Below are positions 1-12,100 of a DNA stretch of 64,000 bases, piece after piece (the stretch's first letter is position 1; every line of letters starts with the position of its first letter). The notes under the pieces were generated by a model that was not told where the DNA came from, ran no database searches, and saw only the letters and a list, made by a program, of their open reading frames with translations. This stretch comes from Vanessa cardui (Eukaryota > Arthropoda > Insecta > Lepidoptera > Nymphalidae): NCBI RefSeq assembly GCF_905220365.1, contig NC_061131.1, positions 12,127,318-12,191,317 on the forward strand, written 5' to 3'. Both the position numbers and the translations under genes were made by a program.

Positions 1-115
1 GTATGTCACAGAATTTCATTATTCATATAACAATAACATTTATTAATTAATCATTATCATTATTTGTCGTTGCCATTAAACAGTAGTACTTTATCTAAGA
101 AAGCAAGGATCTTAC

Positions 116-192
116 AATTTTTGCATTTGCATTTCTTGATGAGAGTTTCGTCTTTGATGTCCTCGTGACACGCTTTGCAATAGAACCAAGCT
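116..192 (-). CDS. slo: slo exon 14: heme-binding motif
   Basis: A 77-nt exon that completes Arg and reads AWFYCKACHEDIKDETLIKK then CKCKN, ending one base into a codon. It contains CKACH, the heme-binding motif known from BK channels, in the linker after RCK1. Acceptor TTCCAG, donor GTAAGA. The next exon is outside the window to the left. Confidence 0.95.
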
Positions 193-3100
193 CTGGAATT
201 AAAAAATATGAGAAATTAACCAGTTTAGATTATCATTAGCTATCTATGTTGTTTTGGGTCTTGGTGTTTTTGGTACCGTCGTTACTTCTGAATTTCCATT
301 ACACAAGTGCTTACATTGGGATCAGAGTAATGTATGTGATGTTATCTCATAATTATTCATAAAAATAAAATAAAATATTCTATTCTTTTAATTAAAGATA
401 AAGTCTTTTAACAATAGTATATTACCTTTTAACTTCGTCCGCAGATTGGGCAATAAAGAAGCCTTGGGTATTGGCATGTATCTTCACGTTTCTTGGGTTT
501 ATCGAGATCTTGCTGTCTGTACCTTCTTCACCTTTGATTTCGATTGCCAGCAACAGGAGTTTCAACTTTGTAAAGCACAATCTGCGAATAATCAATTGCT
601 TTATTATCTATATTTAGATATTCATTAAGGAATTCTTTAATATATATTTATAAGTTAAATTTAAATTCTTCATTCAAAAGTTACGTTTATATACATTTTA
701 AAATTATTTAGCACACTTAAAGTTGCTGCCAAAATGATATTTTATTGAAAAATGAGGAATACTCCACCATTCTGAAAATTACAATCGATAATATTATTTA
801 CAGATATTTATTATTTATAGAATGAAAGTCATAGCTGTTAAAGTAAAAGCAAGTAGCATTAAATACTAAATGAAATGAATGGAGTTGTAGGATTCTATAG
901 GTCTTACTCGCTCGCTTGAGGAAAGCTCATTCCAGTGAAGGATGTCGACAGAGTTTCCGTGTACATCTCGCACCCCGTACCTTGCAGGTAATCGTTCTGC
1001 CAAGCTTGCGTGTCGGGGGACTGCAATCAACCAATACGGAGACGCTAAAGCTCGTGCCGAGTTAGTTACAGCCAATCACAGACGTGTTAACCTTACTAAT
1101 GTGCCCGCCGTTTTTGTAGACAAAAATTTTACATTGGACAAATATTTTACAATATTAGTATCTGCTACTAGAGTCCCATCATTACTAATCTATTTGTCAT
1201 ACAGTCAAGTTATTTTGTGCAAGTTTGGGAGCTTGGGAATATTGACCTAAAGATAACAGACCGTAAGCAAAACTATACGAAAAGCTGTGTAGTTGTGTAT
1301 TGGTTGACGGTTAGTGACGTCGCTTGGCGACATTATGGAATGGATGTTGAACTGGTATAAAAGTTCAATTCGTAACGTTGACTCGGCAGCCCGCAAGCGT
1401 ACTCTTTCACTTACTCCGCTGCGTGCCTGAACTGCATTCCAATAAAGGATGAACTGAGTGTCTCCGTGTACATCTCCATGCCGGTACCTCTTTTGTAGTC
1501 ATAACTCCATTTAGCCTTTCGTCGGGACTGCGAAAATTCCGCATGCGATTCGTTAGGTAAATTTCAGAGAGCTAACCCACTTTCCACTAATCCACTAATT
1601 TGTTCACGGTGGTTATTCTCAAGATACTACCCAATTCCGCAGGAAAATTGTAGTATGTACATTTTATGCCATTGACGCAGGGACTGAATTCAGATTTCCA
1701 ATTTTACGAACAAATTAACAGTTTATCACAATCACCTTAAAAATACTTTTACTCGTTACCGTCGTAAGTTTGTAGTAAGTACAATTGTCCCCTTGAACCT
1801 AGAAGCTTACAGCCTTATAAGCTAGCCAGTAGATTAACGATACAGTAAGACTTCTTTTCAGTGCTCGTAATGTATTCGTCGTGACTATGATAATTCTAGG
1901 TGAGATTTAATTGGATGTGAAAATAATTAAAAAAAACTAACCGTTTTAAAACTTCTCATAGCGAATAAGTTTGCCATCATGGTGGAGAAACCGGGCGCTA
2001 GACAGCTCTGCGCGATGAAACCTAACTTTAACTCAGCCAAACAAATCACGTCGTCGCCTTGTTTCCAATCCCACGACGGAATGTTCAGGAGGTAGGCCTA
2101 GGAAATGATCAAAATTAGAATTACATTATTCATAATGAGTCAAGATGGCCCAGTGGTTAGAACGCGTGCATCTTAACCGATGATTGCGGGTTCAAACCCA
2201 GGCAAGCACCGCTGATTCATGTGCTTAATTTGTCTTTTTTAATTCATCTCGTGCTCAGCGGTGAAGGAAAACATCGTGAGGAAACTTGCATGTGACAAAT
2301 TTCATTGAAATTCTGCCACATGTGTATTCCACCAACCCGCATTGGAACAGCGTGGTGGAATATGTTCCAAACTTTCTCCTCAAAGGGAGAGGAGGCCTTT
2401 AGCCCAGCAGTGGGAATGTACAGGCTTTTGTTGTTGTTGTTGTATTCAAAGTGGTTTTTCATGATTTTTTTTACATGTTACAACATTTGGATTTTGGGGT
2501 TTTTCATAAACTTTGATTCAATGAGTAATGAGGCAGTTTGTTTTAAGACCAAAGTCCAGTCGTTAAATGGCTTATGCTGTTCGTTTTAATTATAATTAAA
2601 AATATATGACTTCCAAATACCTTATTGTGATACTGCATCAGCTGGATTATGACCCTGATGTCATCTGAGTAGTTTTTAATGGAAATGACCCTCATGATGT
2701 TCGCAGCATCTTCCGCGTCGGGATCTTGGCAATACTTGTTGGCTAGTACTAAACATGCGTCAGCTTCGTGCACCTAATTAACGTTATTTATGTTATAATA
2801 TTTATAAAGTTTAAAACAATTTTCGGTATATCAATTTTATTATTTTTTTTTCTTTTTGTTTCATTTACAATTATGTACAAAACGATTTGAATAAAGAATA
2901 TATAAATAATCTTCTTTTAACTTCAAGATAAGTATTTATATTTGTTAGTAATATAAATGGCACTTACCTAGTTTCATAATAAGATCAAGAAAAAATGTGT
3001 ACTCATTATTTTGTTACTATCTTAAATGATACATTTCGAAACTTAAATTTGAATTATCTATATTCATACTGACACAAGCGAAGGATAAGTTCTACGACAT

Positions 3101-6100
3101 GGAAGATTTAGCTTCAGGTTACAAATAAAAATGACTAATGCAATTTATAATTGTTTTCATATTAATTCAATGTCGCATTAGTTACTTTATCAGAAGAAGC
3201 AGATGGTTTTATACGTGACATGCAACTGACTCAAGCGTTCTTAACGAAGCCATGCATCTAGACTTACCGTAAACACTCGACAATATCGACAATCGTCATT
3301 TGTACTTCAATCTACTAAAAGCCAATTTTGAAAAGGAAACTCTTTCATCGGCAACCATTAATGCCAATTAGTTAATTATTAATTTAGCACTGTTCACCTG
3401 TACAGTACAAGGTAATATCGATTGTTTAGAGTACACTTAGTGGCCAAACTCGCACACAACACCCAGTTTAGGTACAAACAGACACAGATATGGCCGGCTG
3501 GAGCGGGGCCACGGCAAGGGAAAGACGCGCCGGGAGCGACCCCTGACGAGCTCGTGCGGGACAACCACACATATATCAACAACATTAGCGATAGCCACAC
3601 AAACAGCCTTTAAGTCATGGCATTAGAAGGGGTTTTTACATCACTCGAACGATAGAACGTCTTCTCGTATAATAGGTTTGAACGAGCATCGCCCTACGTC
3701 TATAGAAAAGACAGTCTGCACAGCATCAAACCGACACCACGCCCAAAATATCACATTGTCGTTTGTGCAGTACTACTTACTTTTACTCTCTGTAGATCGA
3801 TTGGGTTCATAATGGTGCCTTGAAAGAATTCCACAGTGGTAAAGTGTCTCTTGAACAGGCCTTCGAGCTCCAGGTCGGGCGGTTTCCTGCCATCAACGCT
3901 CAGTTAACTTTACGGACAAGATTTAGGCCAGTCCGCCGCCCGTCGCAGGCCGACGTTACCATGCATCTCTAGTTACCATAATATGCAGTAGTGGGGTAGG
4001 ACGGGAGCACCCCCTACTGGCCGATGAGGCACCCCAGTCCCACCGTGCAAGCAATGATTGCATTAAAAGAACCACAAGATAAAATTACCAAAGTGATAAA
4101 ACCTACTGTGACTATGAATCAGCACCTTTACAGAAGAAAAATTTCCGTAAAATGCATATAAATGAATAAAAATATTGGTTCGATTAGACGCGTATCAATG
4201 ATAAATAAGTAGGGCCGTGCGGTATCTAATTGCCTGCGCTATTCGGTCTTACTCTAACCTTGACTCGCTCAAGGTCGACGGCATTCATCATTGTACCCTG
4301 AAAAAACTCGACGGTGGTGTAGTGACGCTTCAGGAGACCTTCCAGCTCTAAGTCAGGCTCCTTTCTGAAAGCGTCGTTTGACCATACATGATTCACCACC
4401 TTACAACTATCTTAAGCTGCCGTTGAATAACATTTTAATATCATGTTAACCACAGCTTTGTACTCATCTTGTACTAATTCTACATACAACGTTATTATGT
4501 CTCTGCTTAATGTAATTACTGTCATCTAAATAGATAATGTTATATTACCTGTGTAAAAAAACAACCTCTACATCCACGTCTTCTCGGTCTTCATGTAGGA
4601 AGTCTTTTAAGAAATGGCTCACGGATTCGTACGTTATATGTCCACATACGACAATATGCCTGAAAACGTACAAATATATTAAAGTACCAAGCGCGATTGT
4701 AATTCAAATCGATCTATTATGATAATCATGAGTAAAGGAAAGAAGCAGTCAAAGCTGTATTGTTTAACTTAGCTTTTATTATTTACTTTACGTTTCGGAA
4801 TTGATAATTTTGATAAAAATAGCTAAAGAAAAATAAACTAAAAGTATTGAAGCTAATTATTAATTAAATGTAAAAAGCAAGTTTCACAAAAGCTGTAGTA
4901 TTTTTTTTTGTCAAAAGAAAAGTAAGAAAGAAGTAACAGCAATTTCTAGTTTTCATTATTCAACACTCGAAACCTCATCGATCCAGTATTAAATGTTAAT
5001 GACGTTTTCAAAGTGTTAAATAATAACACAGATGACACAAGCGTGATACGACTACAAGAATCTATAACAAGGCCTTCATTTGATGCTATGAGTTCATATC
5101 AGCAAAACAGTCCAAATTATTTTGGTTCAAATCCATTGATAACTCACCATCACCAAATAAAGATCTTCTTTATTAGTAACCTCCATTATTACAATCAGCT
5201 TTGTTCATTAATTTGTGATTGAATTAAGTCATTTAGTTTATATCGTAGCAATTAATTAGTCAAAGAAAATACAAGCGATTATCACAAATAAATGAACAAT
5301 CTCAGTTTCGTTCAGGATTTTGTAGCTATCTACCGCACTAAACACAAAATCAACAATAATATGACGGCAACAAATGATTTTGTTCCAAATGATAATCACT
5401 ACATCAACAGTCCCAAAGCGAACTCGCGTAAGATAGGATATTATATGATTCGAGTATATATCAATGTTTCTTTTTTGTTATTTTATCGAAAACCGTTTCA
5501 AAGAGTCGACTTCAAGGTGAATGTCCTAGTGATCTTAAAATTATATCTAGAGACAATGATGAGAATATAGCACCAGTTTCAATTAATTTATATATTAAAT
5601 ATATCTCTGTACAGAAAATTATGCAACTACATTCCAAATTGTCTTTAGATAAATATATATTTTTGAGTACAAAAGGCGCAACGAATACTTAAAAGCTTGC
5701 CTCTCAGTACGTTTCTTGCTATAAATCATTATTGTATACATTACGTATTTTAAAAATATTTTGTGATCATGACTCAATTCTTTATAAGTTCGATAAAAAA
5801 GGGTCAGGCACGGCATGAGAATTGGGTGTGGGTGTGGGAAGATAGTAAAATGTATAGACAATGATGGAGGTTGGTGAGTTAAAATATATACAAAGAGATA
5901 AAGAGAGTGGAGCAACCGTTCAAACTGGACAAACACGGAAGAGAATTTAGTATTTATAAAGAAAATAAAAAGATCAAATACAAGACGGCAAGAACTAAAC
6001 ACAGCATGCAATCTAGTAATTCATCTAAGGTGTGGCAAAGGAACTGAATTCATTTTGATCATAAAACGTAACAATCTACTTCTTATGGCTGCATAAAATC

Positions 6101-9100
6101 GCAAACAATCTTTAAATATTTATAATTTAAATCTTGTATGAATGATTCGTGTATTTTATATTTCTATTATGATGTCAATCATGACTGATGGTATGCCGAG
6201 AACTAAACTAATTTGGCGTTAAAAATGTCCTCAATGCACACAGCCTTGCCACGCTCTATGAATTTATACGTTAATAATACATAACACTAAATAACCGAGG
6301 GGTCGATTCAAAAGTACATTACAATTACAAAACATGAAAGAGGGCCAACATTACGAGTACAGTACATTTACATTAGACGTGCAGGCAGGGAAGTAGAGAA
6401 GGAAGCGAGCGGTTGGCACTCACTGGGTCGCAAGGGCTTCGGATCGTATCAACAGCCCCCCGCGGGCTGAGGGCCCGGGGCGCCGCTCGGCGCGCTGAAG
6501 CGCACGACGCGAGGAGCTGTCGACTGGTACACGACAACTCCAACAACACACTACTGTACCACTCAACATTTATCTCGACGTAACTAAGCTTTACGATTAC
6601 CATTAACATTCCTCATTACGTTCGTACGGTACACTAACAGAAAATAATAATGATACCTATATGACGAGCGTTTACACTAGCCACTATCTGCTTTTTACTA
6701 TTCAACTGAATCAATACCAATTCACAGATAATTTACAATCAATATCGACTCAAAAACAAAGAAATTCACGGGACTCGCGTCCCGCCAAAGATAAAGTGAG
6801 AACACAGAAGCGTGCTAAGAGAGGAAAAGGAAGATATAGATTTACAACACGGAACACATTCAACGGAACGGATTGAAGACAGCGGCTCACCTGCGTCCCC
6901 GCTCATTCTTGAGGGTGCCGCCATACTTGGGTCTAGTGCCGATTAAGTCAATTATCTCTGGGATACAACTGGCAAATATCGCCTAAACGCCGACAGACAA
7001 AACAAGACATTCACATTCAAGTCAAGTGAGTAGTGAGCGGCGCGGAAGTGAGCCGCCAGCGCGCGCGGTGCGGGCGGCTCGCTTCGACGCGGCGGCGGAG
7101 CGGCGCGGCGCGGACGGCGGGGCGCGGCGCGGCGAACAGTCGGTCGGAGCGCAGAGCGCGGCGGCCTCGGCGGGCCGCGGGGGGGCGCGCGGGCGCACGA
7201 GCGCGGGCACTGGCTGTGTGTGATCTCGGGACTCGTGGCGAGGTGCCGGAGCTAGCGCTACAGCGTGGCGACAGGCATCGTGTGCAAGCGAACAAACCAA
7301 ACACTACTTCATCGACAGCATTACAAAACTTTACATCGGCTCTCTCCAGATCTAGTCTCGTTAGAAGGATTAAAAAGCTCAATGGTATCTCGAGTGTATT
7401 TTACGAAAAAAGGCATGTAGTAGTGCGTCGGTCGACCGCGCGCCTGTCTCTCGTGTACGGGGAGAGGGGCGCGGCCGCCGGGAGCTAACTCTTCGAGCAT
7501 GCGCCACGGCACCGAGAGACCGATTCTAGTGAAGGATTAATAAATTTCATTAGCAAACTCCGCATTCAATCAACCAAGTCAGATCGAAACCGTGAGAGGA
7601 AGCCTGTGGAGCGGGGGCGTGAGAGCAGGGTACCTGCGGCGGACGTCCTTGTTGTACCGGCCGCCGTATTTGTTCCGCTGCGCCGCCAGCTCCGTGATCT
7701 CGGGGATCCAGCTGGCGAACACAGCCTACGATACACAGCAAACACCGTGAGGTGAGCGATTGCCCCCCCGCGCGCCCGCCCCCCCGGCCCCGGCCCGCGG
7801 CCGTGAACCCTCGCGCTCGCACAAGGCTGTGTGGCTTGAGTGTCGTCTGTCTGCGTGTGGCTGTGGCGTGGTGTGGACGGGTGCGGGACTTGGGTGCCGT
7901 GCCGAGCTACGCTAGCGGGAGCTACATGACGGCAAGCCGTGACGGGAGTCGTGACCGGGTACATGCAAGGCCTGGATACATACGCTAACTATCGATGAAC
8001 AGAACTTAAAAAGAAATCGGTATCGCCGGTTACTAAACTAAGACGATGGGCATTCGGTATAGACGCATGGTAGTGCGCGCACACGAGCCGGCCGTCCCGG
8101 GCAGTCGCAGGCGTGGCCTCGCTCCTGCCTCACTTTCAAACGCGGGGCGTTGAGTGACGTAGGAGCGAGGACCAGCCTCGGGCCGCCCGCGGGGCAAACG
8201 GGTGTGCGCGAGTAGATAACACAATACATCTGACGGCACTGAGCAAGCTTTTGTAGAGGTGATGATTTCACATCGTCTCGGAGAGTTCGAGCGATTCAGA
8301 CCGGACACGGCAGACGCGACGAGCGGCCACCGAAACGCGCGTGCCGCGGAGTGAGTCGCTTTCGCTCTCGATTCAATTTATACATCAAATTGATACCTTT
8401 TTCCATGTTCACGCTTCAGCTCGCCACTGTACTTGGACCTACTTCCTACCAGCTCTATAATTTCAGGAATGCTACTAGCGAACATTGCCTGCAACAGACC
8501 ATGGTGTCGATCGAACATCGAGTCTGCGCGCGGACACCATCGTGTGCTGCACGACAATGTCCACCTCGAGTCTCGGTAAAACTATGGTGACGTATAGTAA
8601 ATGAAGCCGATAGCGGAGCGAAAATAAAATAAAAGGAACGTGTGTGTCTACCGGTGATGTGAGCAACTGAACACAGCCAGGCACAGGTGCGCATGCAGAG
8701 ATCGCGAGGTGGGAGGGGAGGGACGCGCGCGGCGCGGGGCACACGGCGCGCGGCTAGGCGCCTCCACTCCGACTACTGCGAGCCGAGGCTCGTCTCGTAC
8801 CACTGTCCCCGTTGGGTGACTCGTGATTCGTGACCCCGTGTGCGCGTACGCACGTGTATGGCACGCATGTCCGATATTAAAGCTTGACAGTTGATAGATC
8901 CTCTGGCGGCACTTTGGTGGTAATCACATAACAAAGCAAAAGAAAAAGAAAACATTCATGCAATTAAAATATCGGTCGAAGTGAAGCTCGTCTCGATAGA
9001 TGCTCCTTTGAAAGCGGGAAGTTAGAAGGTTGCACATTTAACGGCGACCACCGACAAGACGGCCTGTTGCGGCCTCGCCTCTCAGCCGAGTTACTTGACA

Positions 9101-12100
9101 TGCTCTAGTGAGTGCACTAATCAGGCTTACGGTCATTCAACGAGCTGTGCGTTAAACCAGTAAGTATAGATCTCTACCAAGTCCCATGTGAGCTATTATG
9201 GTAATCTTATGAAAGAATCATTATATTTCCTTTTGCTTTGTTATTCAGAAGGGCTGAATGCAAGGAATCGCAAGCGTAGCGCGGTACGATATGTAAACCT
9301 TGTCTCGTCCTAGGATGCGAAACATTTACCATCGGGAGACTTAAACAACTTTTGACTTGCACCTCCTTGCAATATTTTACTTAAATAAATTTTGTGAATT
9401 CAAATTTAATTAGAATAAATATTTAACTGTTAGTAAATAAACAAAGGGAATGAAACTTACCAAGCCGACGAGGAGAAAAAAAACCAAAAATGTTCTGCCA
9501 AGAACAGTGTGGCAGAACACATCACCGTAACCTACAGTGGACATGGTGACTATTAGAAAGTACACGCACGTCCAGTAAGACAATGATTGTGCATTGTCGA
9601 ACTCTAATGGATCGCCAGAGTTTTCCAACTGAAACAAAATAACATGTCTTCTAGATTTCAAATCCACATACACAATGGAACTGATAAGGTTTTTTTTGGA
9701 CAATTTTTTTAGGCAGATGGGCAAATGGTGGCAAGTGATCACCAACGCCCATAGGCATTGGCGCCGTTAGAAATTTTATTCATAGACAGTTGTTATGTCT
9801 TTTGTGCCTGTAGGTCCACTAAGTGCGTCTCATGATATATGTAGCTATGTTTGTTACGTTATAACTTAAAAACCAACTTCTTTAACTGTCCTGTCTTTAT
9901 TTGGGCACGTATCACCCAGAAACAATTCTGCTGGAATTAATATTCAATCATATACTTTAAGGATAAATTCAGCATTCACATCCATCGTCAACGAGAATGC
10001 AAACGCTGGCAAATATTCGATAAGTGACTCAAATAATTAATAAGTGATCTAGAATATTATATATTATACAATAAATCAACTTACTAAATGAATAATGCCG
10101 GCTGCTGTGAGCCATACTGATATAAAGATAGAAACAAGTTGCGCCAAACGGATTGAGCTCGATGTCTTTAATATATTGAGGTACTGCAAAATATCAGGCA
10201 CGGTCATTAAGCGTAGAGCGCGGAGAAACCTTAGCCCTGAAATAAAAGTTCCTTGTTTAGACGACAACGAAAGGTTCTATATATAAAAAAAGTGACAAAT
10301 TCTCTTCTTACAGACACATTTTTGTCTCAACACAAACTCGTTCGATAATTAATAATAAGTTATTGATCGGACAAAAAATTATTAGACAAATTTTAATGAC
10401 ACAAAATTTGATTTCATTTACAGATTATTTAATGATATTGGTAACCTGTTAAAGATAACATTTTTAATTATATCTCGTACATTTGTGAATACTTATATGT
10501 CAGATGATCTTTTGTCAGATTTAAGGGTATAAAATAAAACAATATAGAATTTATTTCTTGTATTTTTTTCACATTTTTAATTTCTCTTCAAATTCAGAAG
10601 AAATAAAAATAATCAATTTGATGAAATACATTAATTAAACGTACTTCTTCGAATTCGCTAGAAACCTTTAGAATATTCGGGTGGCGGGAATGAAGTAATC
10701 CAATGGTCCTTAAATATGAAATGGGGGATTAGGATCTGGATAAGGATAATGTCATTGTATCCGATTTCGACCACAGCCGAACTCAAGAGAAGAGAGACAC
10801 TCAGGTATGTGCGAAAACACAACACCACTCTCTATTTTTTCATTCTTATAAAAATAAAGATTTGCGGTCTAACATCTTAAAGTGCTTTACAATGCACGAA
10901 AGTGTTCACATTTCCAATGCCCACTCTAGGGTTTTGAGATTTGGTGACAGAAAAAACCCAAGATTTTGGGGTCTGCATCTTGAATCGTATCATGGCATCA
11001 GGCAGTGACAGACAAGTATGTATATATAGGGTATATGAAATACGGATTGTATGGGATAAATAAATTTAAAATTACATTATATTATAAAAGAAAGGAGTAA
11101 CACCTTACCTATCCACGTTCTATCCAGGTATATTGATACAAAGGATGGGGGTATCGTGAAATAATCTACAAATGAATACATCTCGAGCATGAACCATAGT
11201 TTGTCACTAGCTGCTATAAACTGAAAAAGAAAAAATCATATTAGAATCTATACACAAACATCCAAAGACAAACCATTTTCTCTTCAGTTTGTCAAGCGAC
11301 TTTCTTTTGTTAGTTTGGCTGATATTAACAAGCTTTATTGTAATCAATTTAAATTTAGAAACACGTGTGGAAACATAAACAGATTAAAACATGAAAGTAA
11401 TTTAAGTGATTTTTTTTAAAATATTTTGTTCGAAATTCGAACAACAATTAACTTACAATATATAATTATCAAAGATGAAAATGCGAATCTTTAACATATT
11501 GATCACGTTACATTTTCTTTTTAATTACAGACTTCATGTTCCTAAACGTTTAACTTGCAAGGTTCTTTTATAAAAGAATTCGAAATTCGATTTTACCAAT
11601 TCTTTAGAATTATCCTACAGCAAAAGAAAATTAAACGCAACTGCATTGTCATCGGAAATGATATAAAGGATGTGTGCGGTATTCCGATCCCTTTGTGAAC
11701 GGATTTCTAACAATGAGAAAATCGATCGCATCCGTGAAGGATATATCATGTCAACCAGTAAGAAAATTATGTCTAACTTTTTTTCTTTTTAATTATTATG
11801 GCACAGGCAAAGGGGACAATTTAACGTCACTAATTTTTGACTTACTCGTATAAAAAAGTAGACCATAAAAAATATGTTAAAGGCAAGGTCGATCTGCTGG
11901 GTAATATTGTCACTCCATTTCTGGCATCGCTCCACCTCCTCACTAGAAAAAAAAAGTTTCGATTGCATCAAGTACAAAGTGATATGGTTAACACAAATAT
12001 ATAAGCTTCTAATACAGACATCAGCTGCATGGTTCATTAGATACTAGTCAAGACCAGTATAAGAGCCGTTACACGAAGCATCGGTATCTGAATGATTTGT

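Noticed and set aside
2142..2200. Possible tRNA gene (A and B boxes)
   Set aside because: The boxes belong to the SINE head; no cloverleaf with paired acceptor stem follows, and the same sequence recurs in many copies.
5619..6011. 130-codon minus-strand open frame
   Set aside because: Lies within a slo intron, has low-complexity hydrophobic content and no recognisable domain.
7022..7488. Long overlapping open frames on both strands (up to 151 codons)
   Set aside because: They arise in very GC-rich intronic DNA where stop codons are rare; composition is Arg/Ala-rich in several frames, with no family resemblance.
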